A DNA stretch of 64,000 bases from NCBI RefSeq assembly GCF_003626595.1, contig NZ_RBAK01000014.1:62001-126000 (forward strand), written 5' to 3'. Source of the stretch: Micromonospora endolithica (lineage in GTDB: Bacteria; Actinomycetota; Actinomycetes; Mycobacteriales; Micromonosporaceae). Below, in pieces: positions 8,134 through 20,261 of this stretch. Every line of letters starts with the position of its first letter. Within the stretch, counting starts at the first letter, position 1. The notes under the pieces were generated by a model. It worked only from the letters and a program-made list of their open reading frames with translations. It was not told the origin of the DNA and ran no database searches. The position numbers were made by a program, and so were the translations under genes.

Positions 8134-8970
8134 TCAACCGGCAGCCAGGACGGCCCGGCACTCGTCCCGGAGACGGTCCGCCGCGGCCCGCAGGGCGGCC
8201 GGGTCCGGGCCCGCACCGAGCACCTCCCGGGAGTACGACGGCAGCACCGAGGGCAGGCTGGACCCGAACACGACGCGGAGATCCGCGGCCGCGGCACCCT
8301 GCGCGCCGAGACCCGGAGCGAGCAGCGGCCCGTTCACCCGGGACAGGTCGTGCCCGGTCTCGCCGATCGTCGCCCCGACCACGAGGCCCATGCTGCCCAG
8401 CGGTTGCACACCCGCGTTGAGCTGGGAAATCTCGTCGATCACGGTCTGCGCGACGGTCCGCCCGTCGGCCGTCGCGGCGCGCTGCACCGAGGCCCCCTCG
8501 GGGTTCGAGGTCAGCGCCAGCACGAAGACACCGCCGCCGTGCGCGGTCGCCAGCTCGAACATCGGGGCGAGCGAGCCGACCCCCAGGTACGGACTGGCGG
8601 TCACCGCGTCGACATACAACGGGCTCGATGGATCCAGATAGGCCGAGGCGTACGCGGCGACGGTCGAGCCGATGTCGCCACGCTTGACGTCCAGCAGAAC
8701 GAGCGAACCGGCATCCCGTAACTGTCGGATAGTTGACTCAAGAATCCCCACCCCTCGGGACCCGAACCGCTCGAAAAAGGCCGACTGGGGCTTGACCACC
8801 GCGACCCGGTCACCGAGGGCGTCCACGACTGTCCCGACGAACCGGTCAAGTCCCCGGACGTCGTCCGCCAGGCCCCACCGGGCCAACAGACCCGGATGCG
8901 GGTCGATGCCGACGCACAGCGGCCCCCGCTCGCGGACAGCCCGGTGCAGCCGTGCGCCGAAGGTCTCCAT
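8134..8970 (-). CDS. pyrF: Orotidine 5'-phosphate decarboxylase (type 2)
   Basis: A 278-residue enzyme converting OMP to UMP, the last step of de novo UMP synthesis. The catalytic lysine motif LLDVKRGDIGSTVAAYA and the AVVKPQSAFFERFG segment identify the longer type 2 subfamily used by actinobacteria. A strong GGGAGGG ribosome binding site precedes the ATG at 8970. It is the last gene of the pyrimidine series pyrR-B-C-carA-carB-pyrD-bioA-pyrF and is separated from bioA by 109 bases. Confidence 0.96.
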   Translation of the reverse strand: METFGARLHRAVRERGPLCVGIDPHPGLLARWGLADDVRGLDRFVGTVVDALGDRVAVVKPQSAFFERFGSRGVGILESTIRQLRDAGSLVLLDVKRGDIGSTVAAYASAYLDPSSPLYVDAVTASPYLGVGSLAPMFELATAHGGGVFVLALTSNPEGASVQRAATADGRTVAQTVIDEISQLNAGVQPLGSMGLVVGATIGETGHDLSRVNGPLLAPGLGAQGAAAADLRVVFGSSLPSVLPSYSREVLGAGPDPAALRAAADRLRDECRAVLAAG

Positions 8971-9079
8971 GGCAGTGCCCTCCCTCTTCGCGTACCGCCG
9001 ACGGATCCCCCGCCGCGCGCACTCCTCGCGCGGGCGGCGCGCGCCGCCCGCGTACCTCCGGCCCCGCGGGACCGGTCGC

Positions 9080-10354
9080 TCAGCCCGCCTCGACCGCGGC
9101 CGCGACCCCGGCGGCGATCCGGGCCAGGTCCGCGTCGTCGGTGACGTACGGCGGCATGGTGTAGACCAGGTCCCGGAAGGGCCGCAGCCAGACCCCCGCG
9201 CCGACGGCGGCGGCGGTGGCCGCCGGCAGGTCCACCTCGTGGTCGAGCTGCACCACGCCGATCCCGCCGAGCACCCGCACGTCGCGCACCCCCGGCGCGC
9301 CGCGCAGCGGCTCCAGGCCGGCCCGCAGTCCCGCCTCGAGGCGGGACACCCGCCCCGCCCAGTCGGTGGCCCGCAGCAGCCCCAGAGAGGCGTTGGCGAC
9401 CGCGCAGGCCAGTGGGTTGCCCATGAACGTCGGCCCGTGCGCCAGCACGCCACCGGCGGAGATGCCCCGGGCGATCTCCGGGGTGCACAGCGCCGCCGCC
9501 AGGGTCAGGTAGCCCCCGGTCAGCGCCTTGCCCACGCAGAGCACGTCCGGTGCGACGCCGGCGTGCTCGGCGGCGAACATCCGGCCGGTGCGACCGAAGC
9601 CGGTGGCGATCTCGTCGAAGATCAGCAGGACGCCGTGGGCGGCCGTCACCTCGCGCAGCACCCGCAGGTAGTGCGGGTGGTGGAACCGCATCCCGCCGGC
9701 ACCCTGGACCACCGGCTCGACGATCACGGCGGCCAGTTCGTCCGCGTGGCTCTCCACCGCCGCCACCAGCGCCGCGCAGTACGCCTCGTCCGGCCCGGTG
9801 TCGAAACCCGCGGGCGGCACCGGGGCGAAGACCTGCCGGGGCAGCACGTCGCCCCACAGGTGGTGCATCCCGCCCTCGGGGTCGCAGACGCTCATCGGGT
9901 GGAACGTGTCGCCGTGGTAGCCGCCCCGCCAGGTGCCCAGCCGGCGGCGCTCCGGCCGGCCGGTGGCCCGCTGGTACTGCAGGCACATCTTGACCGCCAC
10001 CTCGACCGAGACCGAGCCGGAGTCGGCCAGGAAGACGTGCTCCAGCCCGTCCGGAGCCAGCTCCACCAGCGTGCGCGCCAGGGTGACCGCCGGCTCGTGG
10101 GTCAGCCCGCCGAACATCACGTGGCTCATCCGGCCGAGCTGGCCGGTCACCGCCGCGTCCAGCACCGGGTGCCGGTAGCCGTGGATGGCCGCCCACCAGG
10201 ACGACATCGCGTCGACCAGTTCCCGGCCGTCGGCCAGCCGCAGCCGTACGCCCTCGGCGCTGTCCACCAGGTACGGCGGCGAGGCCGGTGGCAGCGCGGC
10301 GTACGGGTGCCACACGTGCGCCCGGTCGCCGGCCAGGATCTCCTCGGCCGTCAT
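9080..10354 (-). CDS. bioA: Adenosylmethionine-8-amino-7-oxononanoate aminotransferase
   Basis: A 424-residue class III PLP aminotransferase that forms 7,8-diaminopelargonate in biotin synthesis. It has the BioA opening HVWHPYA (about residues 13-19), SSWWAAIHGYRHP, the cofactor region FDEIATGFGRTG, the PLP lysine in CVGKALTGGY and HGPTFMGNPLAC. The ATG at 10354 has GAAGAGG upstream. No other biotin gene is near; it sits alone inside the pyrimidine gene series, between pyrD and pyrF, and may be transcribed with them. Confidence 0.93.
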   Translation of the reverse strand: MTAEEILAGDRAHVWHPYAALPPASPPYLVDSAEGVRLRLADGRELVDAMSSWWAAIHGYRHPVLDAAVTGQLGRMSHVMFGGLTHEPAVTLARTLVELAPDGLEHVFLADSGSVSVEVAVKMCLQYQRATGRPERRRLGTWRGGYHGDTFHPMSVCDPEGGMHHLWGDVLPRQVFAPVPPAGFDTGPDEAYCAALVAAVESHADELAAVIVEPVVQGAGGMRFHHPHYLRVLREVTAAHGVLLIFDEIATGFGRTGRMFAAEHAGVAPDVLCVGKALTGGYLTLAAALCTPEIARGISAGGVLAHGPTFMGNPLACAVANASLGLLRATDWAGRVSRLEAGLRAGLEPLRGAPGVRDVRVLGGIGVVQLDHEVDLPAATAAAVGAGVWLRPFRDLVYTMPPYVTDDADLARIAAGVAAAVEAG

Positions 10355-10431
10355 CGGTGCCTCTTCCTCTCCCGACCGGTCACCGCCGCCGCCCCGGACC
10401 GGGGCCCCGCCGGCGCGACCGCCCGACGATC

Positions 10432-11472
10432 TCACCGGGAAGCGACCCCCACCGGTGTGGCCGTGGCCGCCGCCCGGGCGGCGGCCCGGACCAGGGCCGG
10501 GCCGCGGTAGATGAAGCCGGTGTAGAGCTGGACCAGGCTGGCGCCGGCGTCGAGCATCCGGGCCGCGTCGTCCGGGTCCACGATGCCACCCACCCCGATG
10601 ATCGGCAGCCGGCCGCCGGTCTCCCGGTGCACGAACGACACCACCTCCCGGGCGCGCGCCGCCAGCGGCCGGCCGGACAACCCGCCGGTCTGCGCGCCAC
10701 GGTCCCGGTCGGTCGGGGCGAGGCCGTCGCGGGACAGCGTGGTGTTGGTGGCGATCACCCCGGCCGCGCCCCGGGCCAGGCAGACCTCCAGCAGCTCGGC
10801 GACGGCCGGCTCGGTCAGGTCCGGGGCGATCTTCACCAGTACCGGTTTCTCCCCCACCAGCGCGGCGAGCAGCGCGTCCAGGTGGGCCCGGTCCTGCAAC
10901 GCGCGCAGCCCGGGGGTGTTCGGCGAGGACACGTTGACCGCGAAGTAGTCGCCGTGCCCGCGCAGCGCCCGGTACGCGGTGAGGTAGTCGCCGACGGCGT
11001 CCTCCAGCGGCGTCACCTTCGACTTGCCCAGCGAGATGCCCAGCGGGACCCCGATCGGGCGGGGCAGCGCGGCCAGCCGCGCCGCGAGGGCCGGCGCCCC
11101 GGCGTTGTTGAACCCCATCCGGTTGACCACGGCCTCGCTGTCCCGCAGCCGGAACAGCCGCGGCCGGGGATTGCCCGGCTGGGCGTGCGCGGTGACCGTG
11201 CCGACCTCGACGAAGCCGAAGCCCAGCGCCGGCCAGGCCGGCAGCGCGGCGCCGTCCTTGTCCATCCCGGCGGCCAGCCCCACCGGGTTCGGGAACTCCA
11301 CCCCGAACACGGTGCGTGGGGCGCGCACCAGGTAGCGGGCCCGCAGCGCGGCGAGCGCCGCCGGCCGGCGCGACAGCGCGCCGAGCCGGCCCAGCGTCCA
11401 CTCGTGCGCCGCCTCCGCGTCCCCACCCCCGACCCGGAACAACCCCGGCCGCACCACCCGCTCGAAAATCAC
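10432..11472 (-). CDS. pyrD: Dihydroorotate dehydrogenase (quinone, class 2)
   Basis: A 346-residue FMN enzyme oxidising dihydroorotate to orotate at the membrane with quinone as acceptor. An N-terminal helix (about residues 1-45) before the barrel marks class 2. Motifs include NPVGLAAGMDKDG, VEVGTVTAHAQPGN, NRMGFNN and the catalytic-serine segment NVSSPNTPGLR. It uses a GTG start behind GGGGGAG. It is separated from carB by 109 bases that hold a 61-bp palindromic repeat, so it may be partly uncoupled from the upstream operon. Confidence 0.95.
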   Translation of the reverse strand: MIFERVVRPGLFRVGGGDAEAAHEWTLGRLGALSRRPAALAALRARYLVRAPRTVFGVEFPNPVGLAAGMDKDGAALPAWPALGFGFVEVGTVTAHAQPGNPRPRLFRLRDSEAVVNRMGFNNAGAPALAARLAALPRPIGVPLGISLGKSKVTPLEDAVGDYLTAYRALRGHGDYFAVNVSSPNTPGLRALQDRAHLDALLAALVGEKPVLVKIAPDLTEPAVAELLEVCLARGAAGVIATNTTLSRDGLAPTDRDRGAQTGGLSGRPLAARAREVVSFVHRETGGRLPIIGVGGIVDPDDAARMLDAGASLVQLYTGFIYRGPALVRAAARAAATATPVGVASR

Positions 11473-11495
11473 GCCCCACTCCCCCGCCCGACAGC

Positions 11496-11556
11496 GTCGA
11501 TCATGAGGTTGGCCGGTCCGCCGGAGATCGACCCGCCGGTCAACCTCGTGATCGAC
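11496..11556. repeat. 61-bp dispersed palindromic repeat, copy 1 (21-19-21)
   Basis: Two 21-base arms (11496-11516 and 11536-11556) are inverted complements at 19 of 21 positions, around a 19-base loop. The left arm begins GTCGATCATGAGGTTGG. A second element with the same arm and loop lengths lies at 56931-56991. It sits in the carB-pyrD gap and could fold as an RNA hairpin in the pyr transcript. Confidence 0.85.
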
Positions 11557-11581
11557 GACAGTGCCGGCGCGGCGGGGGCGG

Positions 11582-14957
<3,376 letters not shown>

Positions 14958-14965
<8 letters not shown>

Positions 14966-16139
14966 TCTTTCCGCCCTCGATCAGCTCGGCGAAGCGGTCG
15001 AACAGGTAGTCCGCGTCGTGCGGGCCGGCCGCCGCCTCCGGGTGGTACTGGACGGTGAAGGCGGGCACGTCCTTCGCCCGCAGCCCCTCGACCACGTTGT
15101 CATTGAGGCAGACGTGCGAGACCTGGACGCCACCGAACTCGGTCTCGATCACCTGGTCGGGCACGACCACGCCGGGCCTCCGGCCCGGCGCCCGCACCGC
15201 GCTGAGCTCCTGTTCGCGGCCCGACACGTCGACCGCGAAGCCGTGGTTGTGGCTGGTCACCTCGACCTTGCCGGTGACCCGGTCCAGCACCGGCTGGTTG
15301 ATGCCCCGGTGGCCGTAGCCGAGCTTGTAGGTGCCGAAACCCAGCGCCCGGCCGAGGATCTGACTGCCGAAGCAGATGCCGAACAGCGGCACCCGACGGC
15401 CGAGCACCTCCCGGGCCAGGGCCACCGGACGGTCGGCGGTGGCCGGGTCACCCGGGCCGGGCGAGAGGAAGACCGCGTCCGCGCCGGTGGCCAGCAGGTC
15501 CTCGACGGTGGAGTGTGCCGGCAGCACGTGGGTGGTGACCCCGCGCGCGGCGAGCCGGCGCGGCACGTTTCGCTTGATGCCCAGGTCCAGGGCGGCGACC
15601 GTGAACCGGTGCGTGCCCTGCGCCTGGACGACGTACGGCTCCGCGGTGCTCACCTCGGCGGAGAGGTCCGCGCCGACCATCTCCGGCGCCTGGCGGACCC
15701 GGGCCAGCAGCGCCCGCGGGTCGGTCTCCACGCTGGAGATGCCGACCCGCATCGCGCCCCGCTCGCGCAGGTGCCGGGTCAGGGCCCGGGTGTCCACGCC
15801 GCTGATGCCGACCACGCCCTCGGCGGCGAGCCGGTCCTCCAGGCCGCCGGTGGCGCGCCAGTTCGAGCCGATCCGGGCCGGGTCCCGCACCACGTACCCG
15901 GCGACCCAGATCCGGCCGGACTCGTCGTCGTCGGCGTTGACGCCGGTGTTGCCGATGTGCGGCGCGGTCTGCACCACCACCTGCCGGTGGTAGGACGGGT
16001 CGGTCAGGGTCTCCTGGTAACCGGTCATGCCGGTGTTGAAGACCGCCTCGCCGAAGGTCTCCCCGACGCTGCCGTACGCCTCGCCGTGGAACGTGCGCCC
16101 GTCCTCCAGAACGAGGATCGCCGGCCTGCGCTTCACCAT
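14958..16139 (-). CDS. carA: Carbamoyl-phosphate synthase small subunit (glutaminase)
   Basis: A 393-residue subunit that hydrolyses glutamine and passes ammonia to CarB. The N-terminal domain has FHGEAYGSVGETFGEAVFNTGMTGYQE-type sequence (residues 17-44, read in parts). The class I amidotransferase domain carries LSPGPGDP, the catalytic cysteine in GICFGSQILGRALG and the His/Glu pair in QYHPEA. It is tightly coupled to carB and follows pyrC with a 58-base gap. Carbamoyl phosphate made here serves both pyrimidines and arginine. Confidence 0.97.
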
Positions 16140-16197
16140 GCTGTGCCTCCTTCGGTCCGGACTGCGGGGCTCCGCTCCGCTGCACTCCTCGCTCGGA

Positions 16198-17475
16198 TCA
16201 CTTGACAGCCTTTCCGTCCAGGACCGTCGGCTCGCCGCGCAGGAAGGTCGCCACGATGCGACCCGGCAGCGTCATGCGGGCGTACGGGGTGTTGCGACTG
16301 CGGCTGGCCAGCTCCGCGGGCTCGACCACCCGGCGGGCGGCCGGGTCGACCAGGGTCAGGTTCGCCGGTACGCCGGGCGCCGGGTCGACGCCGTGCCCGT
16401 CGAGACCGGCGATCCGGGCGGGGGTGCGGGACATCCGCTCGGCGATCAGGTCCCAGTCACCTCCGAACACGTCGATCGCGATCGACAGCGCCGTCTCCAG
16501 GCCGAGCATGCCCGGCCGGGCGTACGCCCACTCGCACTCCTTGTCCTCCACCGCGTGCGGGGCGTGGTCGGTGGCGATGATGTCGATGACCCCGTCGGCG
16601 AGCGCGGCGCGCAGCGCGGCGATGTCGGTCTCGGTCCGCAGCGGCGGGTTCACCTTGAAGACCGGGTCGTACGTCTCGGCGCGCGCGTCGGTGAGCAGCA
16701 GGTGGTGCGGAGTCACCTCGGCGGTGACCCGTACGCCCCGGGCCTTGGCCTGGCGCAGCACCTCGACGCTGCCGGCGGTGGAGACGTGGCAGACGTGCAG
16801 GCGGCTGCCGACGTGCTCGGCGAGCAGCACGTCCCGGGCGATGATCGCCTCCTCGGCGACCGCGGGCCAGCCGGTCAGCCCGAGGCGGGTGGACACCTCG
16901 CCCTCGTGCATCTGGGCGCCCTCGGTGAGCCGGGGCTCCTCGGCGTGCTGGGCGATGATGCCGTCGAACGCCTTGACGTACTCCAGCGCCCGGCGCATCA
17001 GCTTCGGGTCGGCCACGCAGTGCCCGTCGTCGGAGAAGATCCGCACCCGGGCCGCCGAGTCGGCCATCGCGCCCAGCTCGGCGAGGTGCTCGCCGGCCAG
17101 GCCGACGGTGACCGCCCCGATCGGCTGAACGTCGACCAGCCCGGCCTCCCGGCCCAGCCGCCAGACCTGCTCGACCACGCCGGCGGTGTCGGCGACCGGC
17201 GAGGTGTTGGCCATCGCGCAGACCGCGGTGTACCCACCGAGCGCCGCCGCCCGGGACCCGGTCTCCACCGTCTCGGCGTCCTCCCGGCCCGGCTCGCGCA
17301 GGTGGGTGTGCAGGTCGACCAGGCCGGGCAGGGCGACCAGGCCGGTGGCGTCGACCACGGTGGCGTCCGGCGCGGTCAGCCCCGCGCCGGTCTCGGCGAC
17401 GACGCCGTCGCGGATCAGCAGGTCGGTCGGCGCGGCGCCGACGACGCTCACGTTCTTGATCAGGTACGCGGTCAC
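16198..17475 (-). CDS. pyrC: Dihydroorotase
   Basis: A 425-residue class I dihydroorotase that cyclises carbamoyl aspartate. Metal-binding motifs are present: DLHTHLREPG (about residue 58), later histidines in VCHVS and PHHLLL, and the aspartate in IIATDHAPH. The GTG at 17475 overlaps the pyrB stop in a GTGA junction, with GGAGG just upstream inside the end of pyrB, so translation is probably coupled. Confidence 0.96.
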   Translation of the reverse strand: MTAYLIKNVSVVGAAPTDLLIRDGVVAETGAGLTAPDATVVDATGLVALPGLVDLHTHLREPGREDAETVETGSRAAALGGYTAVCAMANTSPVADTAGVVEQVWRLGREAGLVDVQPIGAVTVGLAGEHLAELGAMADSAARVRIFSDDGHCVADPKLMRRALEYVKAFDGIIAQHAEEPRLTEGAQMHEGEVSTRLGLTGWPAVAEEAIIARDVLLAEHVGSRLHVCHVSTAGSVEVLRQAKARGVRVTAEVTPHHLLLTDARAETYDPVFKVNPPLRTETDIAALRAALADGVIDIIATDHAPHAVEDKECEWAYARPGMLGLETALSIAIDVFGGDWDLIAERMSRTPARIAGLDGHGVDPAPGVPANLTLVDPAARRVVEPAELASRSRNTPYARMTLPGRIVATFLRGEPTVLDGKAVK

Positions 17476-18398
17476 CGGTTGTTCCCTCCGAGCAGCAGGT
17501 AGAGCACGGCCATCCGCACGGAGACCCCGTTGGCGACCTGTTCGACGATGGTGGAGCGGGCCGAGTCGGCGACCTCGGGCGTGATCTCCATGCCCCGGTT
17601 CATCGGACCGGGGTGCATGACGATCGCGTGCTCCGGCAACCGGCGCATCCGCGAACCGTCCAGCCCGTAGCGGCGGGCGTACTCGCGGGCGGACGGGAAG
17701 TAGGAGTCGTTCATCCGCTCCCGCTGCACCCGCAGCATCATCACCACGTCGGACTGCGGCAGCACCGCGTCCAGGTCGTAGGAGACGTCGGTGCCGGGCG
17801 CGAGCGCCGCCGCGATGTCCACCGGGATGAGCGTCGGCGGGCCGACCAGGGTGACCTTCGCGCCGAGGGTGGACAGCAGCAGGACGTTCGAGCGGGCCAC
17901 CCGGCTGTGCAGCACGTCCCCGACCACCGCGACCGAGAGGCCGGCCAGCCGGCCCAGCCGGGAGCGCATCGTGTACGCGTCGAGCAGCGCCTGGGTCGGG
18001 TGCTCGTGGGTGCCGTCGCCGGCGTTCACCACCGACCCGTCCACCCAGTCGGCGAGCCGGTGCGGCGCGCCGGAGGCGGGGTGCCGGACCACGACCGCGT
18101 CGGCGCCCATCGCCTGGAGGGTGAGCGCGGTGTCCTTGAGGCTCTCGCCCTTGGTGACGCTGGAGCCCTTGGCGGAGAAGTTGATCACGTCGGCGGACAG
18201 CCGCTTCGCCGCCGCCTCGAACGAGATCCGGGTGCGGGTGGAGTCCTCGTAGAAGAGGTTCACCACGGTCCGCCCGCGCAGCGCGGGCAGTTTCTTGACC
18301 TCGCGGCCGGCCACGGTGGCCATCTCCGCGGCGGTGTCCAGGATCTCGGTGGCGGTGGCGGCGTCCAGGTCCGCGCCGGAGAGCAGGTGCCGGATCAC
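17472..18398 (-). CDS. pyrB: Aspartate carbamoyltransferase catalytic subunit
   Basis: A 308-residue enzyme joining carbamoyl phosphate to aspartate. The carbamoyl-phosphate motif FYEDSTRTRISFE is at about residues 49-61, followed by SSVTKGESLKDT and the HPTQALLDAYT and MHPGPMNRG motifs. No regulatory subunit gene (pyrI) is nearby, as is normal in actinobacteria. It overlaps pyrR upstream and pyrC downstream by 4 bases each. Confidence 0.97.
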   Translation of the reverse strand: MIRHLLSGADLDAATATEILDTAAEMATVAGREVKKLPALRGRTVVNLFYEDSTRTRISFEAAAKRLSADVINFSAKGSSVTKGESLKDTALTLQAMGADAVVVRHPASGAPHRLADWVDGSVVNAGDGTHEHPTQALLDAYTMRSRLGRLAGLSVAVVGDVLHSRVARSNVLLLSTLGAKVTLVGPPTLIPVDIAAALAPGTDVSYDLDAVLPQSDVVMMLRVQRERMNDSYFPSAREYARRYGLDGSRMRRLPEHAIVMHPGPMNRGMEITPEVADSARSTIVEQVANGVSVRMAVLYLLLGGNNR

Positions 18399-18982
18399 AG
18401 TGCTGGCCCTTCGCCGTACAACCGGACCTCGTCGGCGCCGTCGGTCTCGGCGAGGGTGACCTTGACGCTCTCGGCGAGTGAGGTCGGAATGTTCTTGCCG
18501 ACGTAGTCGGCGCGGATCGGCAGCTCGCGGTGGCCCCGGTCGACCAGGACGGCGAGTTGCACGGACGCCGGGCGACCGATGTCGTTGAGGGCGTCGAGCG
18601 CGGCCCGGACGGTGCGACCGGAGAACAACACGTCGTCGACGAGCACGACCCGCTTGCCGTCGATGCCGCCCGGCGGGAGCTGGGTCGGGCCGACCGCGCG
18701 GGTGGCCTGCCGGCGCAGGTCGTCACGGTAGAGGGTGATGTCGAGCACACCGACCGGTACGGCGACGTCCTCGAAGGCGGAGATCCGGGCGGCGAGCCGC
18801 TTCGCCAGCGGGGCGCCGCGGGTGGGGATGCCGAGCAGCACGGTCTGCTGGGCGCCCTGGGTCTTCTCCAAAATCTGGTGGGCGATGCGGTCGACCACAC
18901 GCTGGACGTCGGCGCTGGCCAGGATCACCTTCACCGAGGGTTGTCGCGCGGGCGGCGACTGGGCAGCCGATGGGTAGGCCAC
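18395..18982 (-). CDS. pyrR: PyrR: pyrimidine operon regulator / uracil phosphoribosyltransferase
   Basis: A 195-residue protein of the PRPP-binding family. The PRPP loop VVLVDDVLFSGRTVRAALDAL lies in the C-terminal half; LLGIPTRGAPLAKRL and VGVLDITLYRDD are typical PyrR segments. PyrR binds pyr mRNA when UMP is high. I chose the GTG at 18982 because of an ideal AAGGAGGT 5 bases upstream, directly behind a PyrR-type RNA hairpin. It leads the operon pyrR-pyrB-pyrC-carA-carB and so probably represses it, including itself. Confidence 0.95.
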   Translation of the reverse strand: MAYPSAAQSPPARQPSVKVILASADVQRVVDRIAHQILEKTQGAQQTVLLGIPTRGAPLAKRLAARISAFEDVAVPVGVLDITLYRDDLRRQATRAVGPTQLPPGGIDGKRVVLVDDVLFSGRTVRAALDALNDIGRPASVQLAVLVDRGHRELPIRADYVGKNIPTSLAESVKVTLAETDGADEVRLYGEGPAL

Positions 18983-18987
18983 GGCGG

Positions 18988-19014
18988 ACCTCCTTCCCCG
19001 CCTCACGGGACGGG
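18988..19014 (-). promoter_or_regulatory. PyrR-binding RNA hairpin next to the pyrR ribosome binding site
   Basis: Read on the minus strand, a CCCG/CGGG stem (19014-19011 and 19000-18997) closes the loop UCCCGUGAGG, which fits the PyrR-binding consensus UCCNGNGAGG. The Shine-Dalgarno AAGGAGGT (18995-18988) follows after one base. PyrR bound with UMP would hide the ribosome binding site. Translational repression by PyrR is established for mycobacteria; its use here is inferred from the sequence. Confidence 0.75.
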
Positions 19015-19187
19015 TCGTTAAAGGACGTCGGATCACCGGCGGCGGGTCGCGAGCGACCCTGGCCGGGGCTTCACGCCACGTTACCAGTGGTCAAGGGGCC
19101 GACCGTCGCCGGCCACTGATCCCCTGGTCAGCCCCACCGGAGATGGACGAACGGCCCACGGCCGCCCAACGGTAAGGTCACGACCAC

Positions 19188-19216
19188 TTGACCCGGTGTC
19201 CCAATCCCCGTACCGT
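19188..19216 (+). promoter_or_regulatory. Candidate bldD promoter
   Basis: TTGACC (19188-19193) and TACCGT (19211-19216) are separated by exactly 17 bases, matching the principal sigma factor consensus of streptomycetes. The bldD ATG lies about 54 bases beyond the -10. The pyrR leader diverges from the same region. Confidence 0.5.
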
Positions 19217-19269
19217 CACGCTCCGTAGCGATCGACGGGAGATCCCCGAGCAGCACTGGGAGTGTCCGA

Positions 19270-19758
19270 ATGCCCTCTGAATACGCCAAGTCTCTGGGCG
19301 CCCGCCTGCGCTCCATCCGCCAGCAGCAGGGCCTGTCCCTGCAGGGCGTGGAGGAGAAGTCGAACGGGCGGTGGAAGGCGGTGGTGGTCGGCTCGTACGA
19401 GCGCGGCGACCGGGCCGTCACCGTGTCCCGTCTGGCCGAGCTGGCCGACTTCTACCGAGTTCCCGTCTCGGAACTGCTGCCCGACGGCAGTGGTGTCCGC
19501 CACGAGCCCACCAGCAAGATCGTGCTGGACCTGGAGCGGCTCTACGACGAGGCGTCCGAGGACCTGGCCTACGTGGCCCGGTACGCGCGCGCCATCCAGC
19601 AGCAGCGGGGCGACTACAACGGTCGGGTGCTCTCCATCCGCGCCGACGACCTGCGTGCCCTCGCGATCGTCTACGACGCCTCGCCGTCGGGCCTGATCGA
19701 GCGCCTGACCGAGCACGGCGTGCTGGTCGCCGATCCGCGGGCGTTCTTCGCCTCCTGA
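19270..19758 (+). CDS. bldD: BldD developmental repressor, c-di-GMP responsive
   Basis: A 162-residue master regulator that keeps sporulation genes off during vegetative growth. The N-terminal helix-turn-helix spans about residues 5-68 (LGARLRSIRQQQGLSLQGVE). The C-terminal domain carries the paired c-di-GMP binding signature RGD-x8-RxxD, seen here as RGDYNGRVLSIRADD (about 119-133). The order bldD beside nusB and pyrR is typical. It is the only plus-strand gene in this core segment and ends at a strong bidirectional terminator shared with nusB. Confidence 0.96.
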   Translation: MPSEYAKSLGARLRSIRQQQGLSLQGVEEKSNGRWKAVVVGSYERGDRAVTVSRLAELADFYRVPVSELLPDGSGVRHEPTSKIVLDLERLYDEASEDLAYVARYARAIQQQRGDYNGRVLSIRADDLRALAIVYDASPSGLIERLTEHGVLVADPRAFFAS

Positions 19759-19768
19759 CCACCACCGA

Positions 19769-19805
19769 CCAGAGGGGCCCGCGCCGGTGGCGCGGGCCCC
19801 TCTGG
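19769..19805. terminator. Bidirectional terminator between bldD and nusB
   Basis: A perfect 17-bp stem (19769-19785 with 19789-19805) closes on a 3-base loop, and TGTTT follows on the plus strand. It lies 11 bases after the bldD stop and 22 bases after the nusB stop, so it can serve both converging genes. Confidence 0.9.
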
Positions 19806-19826
19806 TGTTTCTGGTCACGTCCGGGA

Positions 19827-20261
19827 TCAGCGGGTGGCGTACTCCGCGATCCGGCCGAGGATGCCGTTGAGGAAACGCGGCGAGTCGTCGGTGGACATCT
19901 GCCGGGCCAGTTCCACGGCCTCGCTGATCGCCACCGCGTCGTCGATCTCGTCGACGTAGAGCAGTTCGTAGACCGCGATCCGGGCGAGGTTGCGGTCCAC
20001 CGCCGGCATCCGGTCCAGCGTCCACCCCTCGGCGTAGCTGGCGATCAGTTCGTCGATCCGGTCCAGGTGACCGGCCACGCCCTCGACCAGGCTGACCGTG
20101 TAGCCCAGGTGCTCGGGGCGGGGCTTCTCGATGCGCTCGATGTATCCGGCGAGCACGTCGACGGGCGGACGGTCCCGAAGGTCGGCCTCGAAGAGCACGT
20201 CCAGCGCCCGCTTGCGCGCCTTGCGGCGCGCCGGCATCTGCTGCTTGGGACCCTCGGCCAT
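19827..20261 (-). CDS. nusB: Transcription antitermination factor NusB
   Basis: A 144-residue all-helical protein that binds boxA RNA with NusE (S10) to prevent early termination in rRNA operons. Typical segments are ARKRALDVLFEADLR (about 14-28), WTLDRMPAVDRNLARIAVYELLY and the C-terminal FLNGILGRIA. Its ATG shares one base with the efp stop, so the two are co-translated. Confidence 0.96.
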   Translation of the reverse strand: MAEGPKQQMPARRKARKRALDVLFEADLRDRPPVDVLAGYIERIEKPRPEHLGYTVSLVEGVAGHLDRIDELIASYAEGWTLDRMPAVDRNLARIAVYELLYVDEIDDAVAISEAVELARQMSTDDSPRFLNGILGRIAEYATR

